This document shows, in pieces, positions 53,229-61,464 of a stretch of DNA of 64,000 nt. Positions within the stretch are counted from its first letter, which is position 1. Each line of letters starts with the position of its first letter. Under the pieces are notes generated by a model that had not been told where the DNA came from, searched no databases, and saw nothing but the letters and a program-made list of their open reading frames with translations. The position numbers and the translations under genes are program-made. The DNA comes from Candidatus Rifleibacteriota bacterium (GTDB lineage: Bacteria; Muiribacteriota; Ozemobacteria; Ozemobacterales; Ozemobacteraceae): assembly GCA_015232575.1 (NCBI GenBank), contig JADFZL010000004.1, positions 202,381 through 266,380 of the forward strand, written 5' to 3'.

Positions 53229-55589
53229 ATGAATATTGAGCAAAAAACAAGGAAAGAGGACTCTATTGAGTCTGCAACAAAGTCTTTAAGGCTTCTGGCT
53301 ATTGAGAAAGTTATTCAGAATGGCAATGATTTGAATACACTTCAAGAGCTTGAGAATCGTCTTAAGGAAGAAGAAGATGAAGAGTGCAAATTCCTTTTGC
53401 AACATGCGGTAAAATTAGTCAGTCAGCGTCTTAAATCAACTGGTTCAAATAAAGCTGACGATTTGCATTCATCAGAGCTTTCAGCAGAAGAATTTACAAC
53501 ACAATGGCTGGTTTCAGAGGCAAGGCAGAAACTTGTTCTCTTGGATCAACTTGATAAACCTTTGCTCGAAAAATTGTCACAGCAAGCTCCTGAAATGCTG
53601 AAAAAGGAAAAGAATCCGGTTATTGCAGCAACTTTGATTAGAACTTTTACACCTTTGTGGCCCCGTGAACACCTTAAAATTATTGCAGATCATTTGTCGT
53701 CACCAAGTTTGTCTCTCAAACTTGCGGCTTTCGAAGCGCTGACTCAGATTTCACCCGAACTTCTTGTAACAAGTCTTCCTGCTCTATTGACGACCGACGA
53801 TCTTCGAATGAGAGCTATTGCGATAAGGGCTCTCGCAAAACTTGGTCCGGAAGAAGCCATTTATTATTTCGAGCGTCAGCTTATGCAGGGGAACAGTTCT
53901 CAACGGGAAGCAGCCATTCAATATTCCTTTTACCTTCCGTTTGAAATGGCAAAGCCCATATTGCTGAGTTACATTTCGCTTGAAACAGACGCAGACCTTC
54001 TTGAACGTGTCGGAGCGATTCTTGCCGCTAATCCGGATATTCAAACTCCATTTCAATTGGTTCAAAGTATCGAAAATACGTCACAGACTTCCAAGAAAAA
54101 TATTCTCAAAAAAATACTGGGAATTGTCATGGAAGATCTTCGGGCTTCTCAAATTCTTGGTGATAAATTTGCGGAATACCAGAAACGCCTTCAGGAATGG
54201 ATTCGCAAACGTGGAGCGTTGCGATTTGCACAGGAATGCATAAATCGGCTGGAAAGCTCTTCCATTGATTCAGGTTTTGAAGCTTTTGTACTTAAGCAGA
54301 TAACATTTCCTGAAGTAAAACTTGCTTTACAGGATGCTTTAACGTGGCCTGTTCAGGAGAATACGAAAACAATTCTGAAAAAATGGCTTGAAGATAAATC
54401 TGAAGCTAATTCACCGGCGATTCCAAATGTTTCTGCAAGTATTGAATCAGATTTTGAAAATCTTACACAGGATGGGAAAATAAGATTTATTGCCCGTTTA
54501 TCATCTGAAGATGTATCTGCGAAACCTGACTTTATTTCAAGGCTCTGGGCAAATAAACAATTGCCTTTGGATTTGCGCACTGTAATTCTTCGAACAGCCG
54601 GAAGACTTAAGGTAAATCTGGACATGGAAACCGTGGAGCCGCTTGTAAACTCAACAGATGATAATCTTGCTTCTGCGGCGCTTGAATACATGGGTCTTAT
54701 TGATCCGGAGCGTTTGTTTCCACGACTTGGAATTTATATGCAATCCTTCAGAACAAGATTGAAGGTTGTTGCTTTAAGCATTTTGAAACGCTTCGATCAG
54801 GAACAGGCTTTAAATACTCTGCAATTGCTTCTTCTCAGTGTAGATTTAGAAAAACAGAGAATGGCACTTGCGTCTCTTGTTTATTTTGATTTTCCTCTCG
54901 TGAGAACGATGCTTGCTGATTTTTTACGCCTGTGCAGCGATCCGCGTCTTTTCGAGGGAGCTCTTTGTCTTTTTGATGCAAATCCAGATCCAGACAATCT
55001 GTTTATACTTTTCAGTCTCGAAAAAGAACTTCCGATAAAATCTAAAGAGCTTAATGCATTACGCAGAAGGCAGGGAGAACAGTTATTGGCAGCCGAAGTT
55101 GTTAACCAGACTGATCTTTTAAGATGGGAAGTAGAGTATTCACGGCGTTGGGAGACAATTCAGAATACCAAACCAATTACCTCACCTCTAAAAGTCCGGA
55201 AAATAAATCAAATAAATGAAGAAGAAAGAGGTGTTGATGTTTCACCATGGCTTTGGAGAGTTGGCTTGCCAGTAATTATTCTGATGCTTATTCTTAATCT
55301 CATGGTTACTTTTCTTGTTCAACCTGCTGTTAAAACAGTACAGGAAAAAAAAGGCTATCCCATATTGGCTTCAAAGATGGAGATTAAAGGTTCGATTGTT
55401 GAAGTTGATAAAACGCGGGATTCGGTAATTCTTTTTGACAAAGAACTTGGAAGTTTTCTATTGCGGCCAGGTCAGGACAAATTCCCATTTCCAAACAAAG
55501 GCGATCGCGCAAAGGCCGTTGTTGTACCATATCGTAAAAATTCTCAGGGTGTAGTACTATGCAGAACTACAATGATACAATTAGAATGA
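53229..55589 (+). CDS. HEAT-repeat protein with C-terminal membrane anchor
   Basis: This 786-residue protein is built mainly of alpha-helical HEAT-like repeats (about 30-660; SLKLAAFEALTQISPELL, DLRMRAIAIRALAKLGPEEAIYYF, AALEYMGLIDPERLF), which act as protein-binding scaffolds. A single transmembrane helix follows (about 681-700, VGLPVIILMLILNLMVTFLV) and then a small beta-rich C-terminal domain of about 85 residues. No signal peptide is present, so the repeats are probably cytoplasmic and the tail periplasmic. The start is the ATG at 53229; an upstream GTG at 53160 would place a hydrophobic, non-repeat segment in front and overlap the promoter. A STAS protein follows 25 bases later, suggesting a regulatory complex. 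Confidence 0.8.
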   Translation: MNIEQKTRKEDSIESATKSLRLLAIEKVIQNGNDLNTLQELENRLKEEEDEECKFLLQHAVKLVSQRLKSTGSNKADDLHSSELSAEEFTTQWLVSEARQKLVLLDQLDKPLLEKLSQQAPEMLKKEKNPVIAATLIRTFTPLWPREHLKIIADHLSSPSLSLKLAAFEALTQISPELLVTSLPALLTTDDLRMRAIAIRALAKLGPEEAIYYFERQLMQGNSSQREAAIQYSFYLPFEMAKPILLSYISLETDADLLERVGAILAANPDIQTPFQLVQSIENTSQTSKKNILKKILGIVMEDLRASQILGDKFAEYQKRLQEWIRKRGALRFAQECINRLESSSIDSGFEAFVLKQITFPEVKLALQDALTWPVQENTKTILKKWLEDKSEANSPAIPNVSASIESDFENLTQDGKIRFIARLSSEDVSAKPDFISRLWANKQLPLDLRTVILRTAGRLKVNLDMETVEPLVNSTDDNLASAALEYMGLIDPERLFPRLGIYMQSFRTRLKVVALSILKRFDQEQALNTLQLLLLSVDLEKQRMALASLVYFDFPLVRTMLADFLRLCSDPRLFEGALCLFDANPDPDNLFILFSLEKELPIKSKELNALRRRQGEQLLAAEVVNQTDLLRWEVEYSRRWETIQNTKPITSPLKVRKINQINEEERGVDVSPWLWRVGLPVIILMLILNLMVTFLVQPAVKTVQEKKGYPILASKMEIKGSIVEVDKTRDSVILFDKELGSFLLRPGQDKFPFPNKGDRAKAVVVPYRKNSQGVVLCRTTMIQLE

Positions 55590-55614
55590 AATTTGAAAAA
55601 GCGGGAGAAATGTC

Positions 55615-55965
55615 ATGTCAACTTATACTATAACGACTGAAGAAGATCGCGGAGCAGCCATAATTTATGTTAAAGGTTATTTTAATGCCGAAGCATCAGT
55701 TGAAATTCTTGCCGCAGCTGACAATTTTCTCCGTCAGGATAAAGTGCGATTAATTCTTGATCTTGAAAAAACGACTGTTATCAATAGTCCGGGAGTTGCT
55801 GCGCTAATGGATTTACTTATCAAAGTTCAAACCGATTATAAAGGAACTTTAGTTCTTGCAGGATTAGACTCGAGAAAATCTTCTCTTCTTACTATGGCTG
55901 GCGTTCTTTCTCTTATTGATAGTGCAAAAGATCGTGAAGAAGCTATAAATATGCTGGCATCTTGA
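55615..55965 (+). CDS. STAS-domain anti-anti-sigma-factor-like protein
   Basis: The 116 residues form one STAS domain of the SpoIIAA/RsbV type (GAAIIYVKGYFNAEASVEI, VRLILDLEKTTVINSPGVAALMDLL). Such proteins bind anti-sigma kinases or act as scaffolds and are switched by Ser/Thr phosphorylation. Here the residue normally phosphorylated, directly before the Gly in DSSG, appears to be Pro (NSPG), though the preceding Ser remains. The switch may therefore differ or be absent. It is preceded by GGGAGA and is probably co-transcribed with the HEAT-repeat gene. No SpoIIAB-like kinase is in the window. Confidence 0.88.
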   Translation: MSTYTITTEEDRGAAIIYVKGYFNAEASVEILAAADNFLRQDKVRLILDLEKTTVINSPGVAALMDLLIKVQTDYKGTLVLAGLDSRKSSLLTMAGVLSLIDSAKDREEAINMLAS

Positions 55966-55975
55966 TAATTAATTT

Positions 55976-57241
55976 TCAATTCAAATCTTCATTGTCAGGG
56001 TGTCCCATAAACATATTCTTTGAATCTTTCAAAACGTTTGTTTTTGGAACTGCATTTGTTTGTGAATTCATTTTGCTGTTTATTTCTGAACTGCCCTGAT
56101 ATGATGCAGCGATATTCTGAGATTTGCTTGTGCCAGAACCATCAGGCACAGCGATCAGGTTTGCAAAATCTTCGCTTGAAAATTTTCCAAGAGTAACTTC
56201 GTTAATAATTTTTATTATTCCATCTTTTGAATCTGGCTGGTTTTTCAATATTTCTCTTAAAAGTTCCGGGAGCAGCGGGTAACTTGGGTTAACTGCAGCA
56301 AAAGCCGGTTGAATCATTTTGTGATAACCATCTGGAAAATTTTTGCATATTCCAAGCAGTACCAATGCGACTACTCCCTCAATTTCAAGCTGACGCATTC
56401 CTGAAAGCGAACTTCTTTTAACAGATGTATATTTTCCTGCCTGAACAGGGTCTTCAATTTTGATGTTATCAATATTTTTCCAGACTTCAAGAGCTTTGCC
56501 TGGATTTTCAACAAGTTCATTGAAAACGGCCCAACCTTCAATAAAAGCGGTTTTCATGTTTAATGCTTCGTTCTTGAAGTGACGTCCATCTGGTCCATAA
56601 TATCCACCACCAGGATACTGGTGAATTACATGTGAAATCTCGTGTGCAAGAAGATCAGAGCATTTGCCGCGGTCTCTTTCGTGGTGAAGATCGTTCAATC
56701 TAACACCAGTTCCGCCACATGGCCAGAAGTCGCTGATTAAAGTGTCCCGTGAAACGTTTGATTTTACACCGGAAGTTTCATAAATCTCAATTGGAATTAT
56801 ATTGTTATTTCTTTTTAGTTTTCCTGAATTTGCTTTATATGCAAAACTTAACCGATCTTTCATTGCGGAAGAATCTTTGCAGTCATAATAAGCCAGGACT
56901 GATTTTGCTGCATCAGAAAGTGATTTTTCTTTTCCATCTGGTGTAAGTTCCTGAATCAACTGCTCTCTGCTGTTTATTGGAATGGAAGAAATTACATAAT
57001 TGCCTTCAACAGTGTATCCGGAAGGGATTGAGGAAAAATCAGATGTTGTACCAACAACCTTTTTAAGAGTATACTGAAGTTGTACCGATTCAGATGGATT
57101 CCCTGGCTGAAAACAGAATATTGCGGGATCAATCTTTCCTTTGCTGCAGCCAAGAACAAGGGGAATGTACAACACCAGTAGTGCTGCCAGAATTCTCTTT
57201 AAAACAAGACTTGAATTATTATTGTTTATCTTCGTATTCAT
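55976..57241 (-). CDS. Lipoprotein with zinc metallopeptidase motif
   Basis: This 421-residue protein has a lipoprotein signal peptide (VLGC, lipidated Cys32). In the middle, AHEISHVIHQYPGG carries HExxH (His200, Glu201, His204), and Glu235 in FIEGWAVFNE is a candidate third zinc ligand, a gluzincin-like arrangement. It is therefore a probable membrane-anchored peptidase, but no named family is evident and the substrate is unknown. A Ser/Asn/Lys-rich tail of about 50 residues ends the protein. The ATG overlaps the stop of the upstream secreted-protein gene by 4 bases, so both are driven by the ECF-type promoter at 57804-57832. Confidence 0.78.
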   Translation of the reverse strand: MNTKINNNNSSLVLKRILAALLVLYIPLVLGCSKGKIDPAIFCFQPGNPSESVQLQYTLKKVVGTTSDFSSIPSGYTVEGNYVISSIPINSREQLIQELTPDGKEKSLSDAAKSVLAYYDCKDSSAMKDRLSFAYKANSGKLKRNNNIIPIEIYETSGVKSNVSRDTLISDFWPCGGTGVRLNDLHHERDRGKCSDLLAHEISHVIHQYPGGGYYGPDGRHFKNEALNMKTAFIEGWAVFNELVENPGKALEVWKNIDNIKIEDPVQAGKYTSVKRSSLSGMRQLEIEGVVALVLLGICKNFPDGYHKMIQPAFAAVNPSYPLLPELLREILKNQPDSKDGIIKIINEVTLGKFSSEDFANLIAVPDGSGTSKSQNIAASYQGSSEINSKMNSQTNAVPKTNVLKDSKNMFMGHPDNEDLN

Positions 57242-57762
57242 CTTAATCTTCCCTCCAGAAACGTTAATTCAACACTGTCTTTGTACAATTTGCCTTCATT
57301 GTTGTCAGACTGTAAGTTTTGCAGAAGATTTGAACGGAGGCTGGAATTGCTGAAACTCTGATTTGTTTGGATTGCATTTATTAGTGCGTTGTAGTCAGGA
57401 AGATATTCCACCAGCATCATAACTCTATTTTTCTGAGATGCTTTCGAACTTTCATTTCTTTGAATTTTCGCCTGAAGCAGTTTTTTCTCGCCAGGTTTCA
57501 GAGAAGAGAATGTAAAATCAGAAGGTCTTATTTCTATATCCGGAGATGAGATAAAGCTTATTTTAATGTTTTTATTTTCTCCAACTATTCCAGACAGTTC
57601 TCCGGTTAAAACTGACCCTGATGCTACATACGCTGGAAGTCCGGACAGGCTCAGTTGAACAGCTTCAGGAACATGATAAACCATTGCATCGTCCTGCGAG
57701 TAAGCACAGACTCCAATAAAACTTAAAAACATTACTGCGAGGAATTTTGAAATCATATTCAT
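57238..57762 (-). CDS. Secreted protein of unknown function, first gene of the metallopeptidase operon
   Basis: The 174 residues begin with a signal peptide (to about residue 22, VCAYS-QDD). The rest looks beta-rich in its first half, with Ig-like strand spacing (VQLSLSGLPAYVASGSVLTGELSG, IEIRPSDFTFSSLKPGEKKLL), and more helical and Asn/Ser-rich in the second. No family is recognised. AGGGAG precedes the ATG. An ECF-type promoter lies 42 bases upstream, and the next gene overlaps by 4 bases. A chaperone or inhibitor partner for the metallopeptidase is possible, from gene order only. Confidence 0.75.
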   Translation of the reverse strand: MNMISKFLAVMFLSFIGVCAYSQDDAMVYHVPEAVQLSLSGLPAYVASGSVLTGELSGIVGENKNIKISFISSPDIEIRPSDFTFSSLKPGEKKLLQAKIQRNESSKASQKNRVMMLVEYLPDYNALINAIQTNQSFSNSSLRSNLLQNLQSDNNEGKLYKDSVELTFLEGRLR

Positions 57763-57803
57763 ATTATTTCTCCCTGATTTATTTATTGTTCGTTATATTC
57801 ACA

Positions 57804-57832
57804 TTACGAATCAGACAAAGTTTTATGTTGCA
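57804..57832 (-). promoter_or_regulatory. ECF-type promoter 1 (TGCAAC-N17-TCGTAA)
   Basis: On the minus strand TGCAAC (57832-57827) and TCGTAA (57809-57804) are separated by 17 bases, 42 bases before the start codon of the secreted protein gene. Spacing and sequence are identical to three other sites at 59425, 59564 and 60837. Confidence 0.8.
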
Positions 57833-57849
57833 CAAAATTGCTAAATGAA

Positions 57850-57910
57850 TAAAAAAAACAACCCCGACTAATTTTGGCGCGGTATGAACGCGCTAAGATT
57901 AATCGGGGCT
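57850..57910 (-). terminator. Terminator after the 275-residue exported protein gene
   Basis: A long inverted repeat pairs 57862-57881 with 57889-57908 (CCCCGA and TCGGGG outer arms, CGCG inner arms). On the minus strand it is followed by GTTGTTTTTTTT, so it terminates transcription from 57947-58774. Confidence 0.88.
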
Positions 57911-57946
57911 GATTTTTATAAATTACTTACTTAATTAATTGATTAA

Positions 57947-58774
57947 TTAATTGGTATTAGTTCCTCTGATCAATTTCTCAATATTTTCTATCAACTCGAT
58001 GATTTCCGGCTTGACTGGATCATTGTCTTTTATTGTTTCGGCTTTACTTCTCAATATTGTCAGCAAATTTATTGCCTCAATCATTTTATCGCAATGCTTT
58101 TGAAGAACTTCTGCTGATTTTGTTATGTGTTCACTTTTGGATTGAATTGCTCCGGCTTTTCCCTTGCATCCTGAATAATTATTTTTTTCCAGTTCACAGG
58201 TTGCATCAGATAGAGTCATTGAAACTGAGAAGAATTTCCCAAATTCCTTCTGAGCATCAGTTGAATACTTATCAAGATTCGGTGAATATATCTGAAAATT
58301 GGAATCTTTTTGCAGAATCTCATTTTGAGAAACGTCACCGACGCCAAAATTTCCAATTTTTTCAAAAATTTTCACAAGATTAACTATAAATCCAGAATTT
58401 ACAAATATATTTCCATCAGATAAACCTTCAAGAGGAACACTCTTTTTTGATTCTTCGATTAAAGCAATAAAATATTTTACAGCATCTGCAGGATTTTTAT
58501 TTTCCTGAGCCTGGAGCGCAAGCATGGCATAACACAGGCAGCTTCCTAACAATGCCTCTCGGCGCAGAGCCGGATCACTTAATGGCGCTTTTGCATAATT
58601 TTCGACTGCCTTAAGATAGTTGCCTTCGAAAAGACACTTGTTCGCTATTTTCAAACTGTTAGCTTCTTCAAGAATAGATGAATCAAAGGCGGCGCAAAGG
58701 GGTAGGGAGCTCAACAGAATCAAAAAAATAAATAGCAATAAAGAATGTTGGTACCTGGTTTTGGAAGTAGTCAT
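57947..58774 (-). CDS. Exported alpha-helical protein of unknown function
   Basis: The 275 residues start with a signal peptide (to about residue 28, LCAA-FDSS). The mature protein is predominantly alpha-helical, with a TPR-like opening (ANKCLFEGNYLKAVENYAKAPL, RREALLGSCLCYAMLALQA), a Cys pair (ATCELEKNNYSGCKG), and a coiled-coil-like C-terminus. No family is recognised. AAGGAGG precedes the ATG by 11 bases and a TATAAT-like element lies just upstream, but I find no TGCAAC-N17-TCGTA site. It is thus flanked by ECF-type genes yet probably transcribed differently. A strong terminator follows it. Confidence 0.75.
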   Translation of the reverse strand: MTTSKTRYQHSLLLFIFLILLSSLPLCAAFDSSILEEANSLKIANKCLFEGNYLKAVENYAKAPLSDPALRREALLGSCLCYAMLALQAQENKNPADAVKYFIALIEESKKSVPLEGLSDGNIFVNSGFIVNLVKIFEKIGNFGVGDVSQNEILQKDSNFQIYSPNLDKYSTDAQKEFGKFFSVSMTLSDATCELEKNNYSGCKGKAGAIQSKSEHITKSAEVLQKHCDKMIEAINLLTILRSKAETIKDNDPVKPEIIELIENIEKLIRGTNTN

Positions 58775-58927
58775 ATTTTGAATTCCTCCTTTTACTAATT
58801 ATAACAGAGAAATTCATTTTCTGTTTAATTATCAGATGGAACCAATTCTAATCAACGTTTTGTGAGATAAGACAAAGTTAAAAAAAATTGAGTGATACAG
58901 AATAATCATAATTCGAAATGGGTATTA

Positions 58928-59380
58928 TTAAAAAATTTTACTCAAACTGCCTTTGCATTCAGTACTACCGTAAAAATTCTGTTCTCTTATAAACAATCGT
59001 CCTTTGAAGATTACTGATGGATATGCTTGCAGATTCTCTGTGAACTTCACTCGTTCGTATTTCGTCATGATTACAGATAAAAACATTTGTTTTGAATTGC
59101 GCTGCAGCCATCTGTATGGTGCGCCCTGGGCGTTTTGTACATCCTCGCTGACATTTACTTTAACAATCTCAATTGTGACAGCATTGAGTTTTCGATGAAT
59201 TCCGAATTTTTTATGTTGAAGTAAAATCTGAGTCGGTGTTAAGCCAGTTTCAAGTTCATAGTGGGGCTTGAGAATCTTGAATTCGACATCGCAACTGAGT
59301 TGTGCAAACTCTCCGAATGATGTGAAGACATTTGTGAGAAAGAGAACAGCAAGTAAGATAAGCCTGATTTTCCAATTCAT
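58928..59380 (-). CDS. Secreted protein of unknown function (ECF-type promoter)
   Basis: The 150 residues carry a signal peptide (to about residue 23, FTSFG-EFA) and a small beta-rich mature domain with two Cys (about 30 and 143) likely to form a disulphide. No family is recognised. A good ribosome-binding site (CGGAGGA) precedes the ATG, and an ECF-type promoter lies 45 bases upstream. It is divergent from the NlpC/P60-like gene, which has the same kind of promoter on the other strand. Confidence 0.75.
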   Translation of the reverse strand: MNWKIRLILLAVLFLTNVFTSFGEFAQLSCDVEFKILKPHYELETGLTPTQILLQHKKFGIHRKLNAVTIEIVKVNVSEDVQNAQGAPYRWLQRNSKQMFLSVIMTKYERVKFTENLQAYPSVIFKGRLFIREQNFYGSTECKGSLSKIF

Positions 59381-59424
59381 AAATTTCCTCCGTATTGATT
59401 AATTTGATTTATTTGCTGCACACC

Positions 59425-59453
59425 TTACGAATGAATTATCTAAATTCGTTGCA
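59425..59453 (-). promoter_or_regulatory. ECF-type promoter 2 (TGCAAC-N17-TCGTAA)
   Basis: On the minus strand TGCAAC (59453-59448) and TCGTAA (59430-59425) are separated by 17 bases and drive the secreted protein gene at 58928-59380. The -35 is inside a GTTGCAAC palindrome. Confidence 0.8.
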
Positions 59454-59563
59454 ACTGATATTGTAAAAATGTTCCTGAGTTTTCATAAATCTATTTTGAA
59501 ACCATCATTTAAGCCATTATGCATTTTCAAAAAGAATTTTTTCAACAAATTATTAAATTTTCC

Positions 59564-59592
59564 TGCAACGGTAATAAACGATAGATTCGTAA
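59564..59592 (+). promoter_or_regulatory. ECF-type promoter 3 (TGCAAC-N17-TCGTAA)
   Basis: TGCAAC (59564-59569) and TCGTAA (59587-59592) are separated by 17 bases. The site is 36 bases before the ATG at 59628 and shares TTTTCCTGCAACG with the site at 60837. Confidence 0.8.
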
Positions 59593-59627
59593 GGCTTTCA
59601 AGAACGCTAATGAGGAGGAAAAATAAT

Positions 59628-60710
59628 ATGTTCAGGACTAATATCAATAGAATTCTTGCTTGCGTGGTACTGTTCGGATTCGTTTCCTTCGCGGCTCTCG
59701 CTGGAGGCGGTTCTTCGAATGGTTCAGAGCCTCTTTCAGATGCAAGAGAAGAATTGGCGTGGTTCAACACTCTTTCTGTTGTAAAAATATCTGATTTACA
59801 GACTGGTGATATTCTTATCAGAAAAGGATACTTTGCACGAACACCTGCAACAAAGGGGCAGGCATTTTTCAAGGAAAATAAATTTCCTGCAACAATAAAT
59901 GTATCAAAAATTTCAAAACCACAATATTATAATTATGCTGGTACAAAACATTCGGCGCATGCGCTTATATACCTGGGAGGTGGTAGAATAGCCGATGCCG
60001 TTACTCATCCACTTGATTCTGATCCGAAGGGAAAGGGCGGAGTTTATTTGAGAGACCTTCTTACAAGTTTTTCGAATGAAAGATTCCTCGTTTTCAGACC
60101 GACCGGATTACACAAGGCAGAAAGAATAAGTGGCGCCATTGCTCTCGCATTCAAATGGGGTGTCCCAGTTGGACAAAATCCAAAAATTGGCTATTCTCAG
60201 ATTGCCTGTGCAATGTCATTTTTTGGAGACTCTACAAAGTTTGGAAAAAATGCCAAGGGTAAAATCAAAGATTGGGTTATGGGTACAAAACTTCCTAAAG
60301 GTCTAATGTGTTCAGAATTTGTTGCATATTGTTACCAGAACTCATCATGGCCCATTCAGCTTGATTCACAATACACAGCAGTAATAAGACTTGAAGAATA
60401 TCTGAAAAAATCCGCGCAGAATGTTCTCAAGGCAAATTCCGGAGAGCCCGAACATCCGCAATTTGCACTTACCGGTGGCCTCTATATTCAGGCAGCTGGA
60501 GCTGATATTCTGGCATATCGTGCAGGGAACTCCAGGCTTTCTCCACTGTGCATGCCGATGAATACGCAGAACTATAACATTGCTCCATCAACTATGAACA
60601 TTTTACAGAACAGCGCCCCTATTACCGAAACACCAGAAGAGATGCAAATTCAACAGAGCAGTTATATTCCAAATCAATTAAAATCAGACGTAAATCCAGA
60701 TTCAGAGTAA
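59628..60710 (+). CDS. Exported permuted NlpC/P60-like (YiiX/LRAT-type) cysteine hydrolase
   Basis: The 360 residues have a signal peptide (to about residue 25, FAALA-GGG). The core resembles circularly permuted NlpC/P60 proteins, with DLQTGDILI, the His motif HSAHALIYLGGGRIADAV (His111) and, after it, the nucleophile region LMCSEFVAYCYQ (Cys228). The order His then Cys marks the permuted type. Family members hydrolyse peptide, amide or acyl bonds, often in envelope or cell-wall material. The C-terminal 100 residues are Ser/Asn/Gln-rich and look disordered. The start is the ATG with AGGAGG eight bases upstream; an upstream frame from 59469 would run through the promoter. A terminator follows. 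Confidence 0.8.
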   Translation: MFRTNINRILACVVLFGFVSFAALAGGGSSNGSEPLSDAREELAWFNTLSVVKISDLQTGDILIRKGYFARTPATKGQAFFKENKFPATINVSKISKPQYYNYAGTKHSAHALIYLGGGRIADAVTHPLDSDPKGKGGVYLRDLLTSFSNERFLVFRPTGLHKAERISGAIALAFKWGVPVGQNPKIGYSQIACAMSFFGDSTKFGKNAKGKIKDWVMGTKLPKGLMCSEFVAYCYQNSSWPIQLDSQYTAVIRLEEYLKKSAQNVLKANSGEPEHPQFALTGGLYIQAAGADILAYRAGNSRLSPLCMPMNTQNYNIAPSTMNILQNSAPITETPEEMQIQQSSYIPNQLKSDVNPDSE

Positions 60711-60723
60711 CTTAACCAGACAA

Positions 60724-60750
60724 ATTCGGGCTTGATAAATCAAGCCCCTG
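60724..60750 (-). repeat. Palindromic dispersed repeat, second member of the 38864 family
   Basis: Arms GGGCTTGAT (60728-60736) and ATCAAGCCC (60739-60747) flank AA. On the minus strand it reads GCAGGGGC, TTGATTTATCAA, GCCCG, matching the element at 38864-38890 apart from paired stem changes. Confidence 0.75.
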
Positions 60751-60773
60751 CGGAAAACATGATGAACGTATAT

Positions 60774-60808
60774 TAAAAGCCCGTCAATCAATATTGACGG
60801 GCTTTTGA
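60774..60808 (+). terminator. Rho-independent terminator after the NlpC/P60-like gene
   Basis: AAAAGCCCGTCAAT (60775-60788) pairs perfectly with ATTGACGGGCTTTT (60793-60806) around a 4-base loop. It is symmetric and may work in both directions. Confidence 0.92.
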
Positions 60809-60836
60809 CTAAATACCATAAGATTTATATTTTTCC

Positions 60837-60865
60837 TGCAACGAATTTGTATTTCCAGTTCGTAT
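60837..60865 (+). promoter_or_regulatory. ECF-type promoter 4 (TGCAAC-N17-TCGTAT)
   Basis: TGCAAC (60837-60842) and TCGTAT (60860-60865) are separated by 17 bases, 46 bases before the lipoprotein ATG. No terminator separates the lipoprotein from the sigma factor gene, so this promoter probably also controls its own sigma factor. Confidence 0.78.
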
Positions 60866-60910
60866 AGTAGGCAAATGCAAGTTTAAATGAAAATAAAGGA
60901 GAACAATATT

Positions 60911-61381
60911 ATGTTTAACAAGAAAACAATTCGAATGGTAGCTTTCGTAGTTATGCTGGGAATGTTGTCTATAAGCCTGACTGGCTGCATTGGCGCTGCT
61001 GCATCGACAGTTATGGGAGCTGTATCAAGTGCAGTAGGTGCTCTTGGAAGTGGCATTGGAGCTGTTGGAAGCGGTTTGTGGAGCGGTCTTGGATCAGTGG
61101 GCAGTTTTCTTGGCGGCGGGCTTAGTTCAATGTGGAATGTTTTGAAAAGTGGATTCGGCTGGATTACAGGTTTATTTAAAACAGCCGCTCCGATAATTAA
61201 GCCTGTTACAGATGTTGTTGGTGGAACTGCTGGAGCTGCAATCAATGTTGTTGATTTAAAAGATAAGCTTTCGGGAAAAGACAAAGATCCAGTTAAACAA
61301 GATCAGAATCCAGATTCTGAAGATGGCAACGAAAATGCCTCTGATACTTCAAACGTTGGAAATTCTGAAAATGGAGCTTGA
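60911..61381 (+). CDS. Glycine-rich lipoprotein of unknown function
   Basis: The 156 residues have a lipoprotein signal peptide ending in SLTGC (lipidated Cys26). A long Gly/Ser/Ala-rich, hydrophobic stretch follows (about 28-100, AVGALGSGIGAVGSGLWSGLG, FLGGGLSSMW). The tail is polar and acidic (Lys/Asp/Asn, 115-156). The Gly-zipper-like middle could insert in or line a membrane. No family is recognised. AAGGAG seven to ten bases before the ATG at 60911 decides the start over an ATG eight codons earlier. It has an ECF-type promoter and lies 83 bases before the sigma factor gene. Confidence 0.75.
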   Translation: MFNKKTIRMVAFVVMLGMLSISLTGCIGAAASTVMGAVSSAVGALGSGIGAVGSGLWSGLGSVGSFLGGGLSSMWNVLKSGFGWITGLFKTAAPIIKPVTDVVGGTAGAAINVVDLKDKLSGKDKDPVKQDQNPDSEDGNENASDTSNVGNSENGA

Positions 61382-61464
61382 AAAAAAAACTGAAAGTGAT
61401 TACTATTTGAAAGGATCCGGAAATAATATTAAGACTATCCAAATCACTCTCTTAAGGGAACTGA

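Noticed and set aside
53041..53250. 69-residue minus-strand open frame opposite the HEAT-repeat gene start
   Set aside because: Overlaps the promoter and first codons of the better supported plus-strand gene and has no recognisable match.
58775..58927. A fifth ECF-type promoter for the 275-residue protein gene
   Set aside because: The upstream region has no TGCAAC and no TCGTA at 17-base spacing; only a TATAAT-like -10 is visible.
60883..61284. Pro-rich minus-strand frame opposite the lipoprotein
   Set aside because: Its Pro/Thr content simply mirrors the Gly/Ser-rich coding strand.
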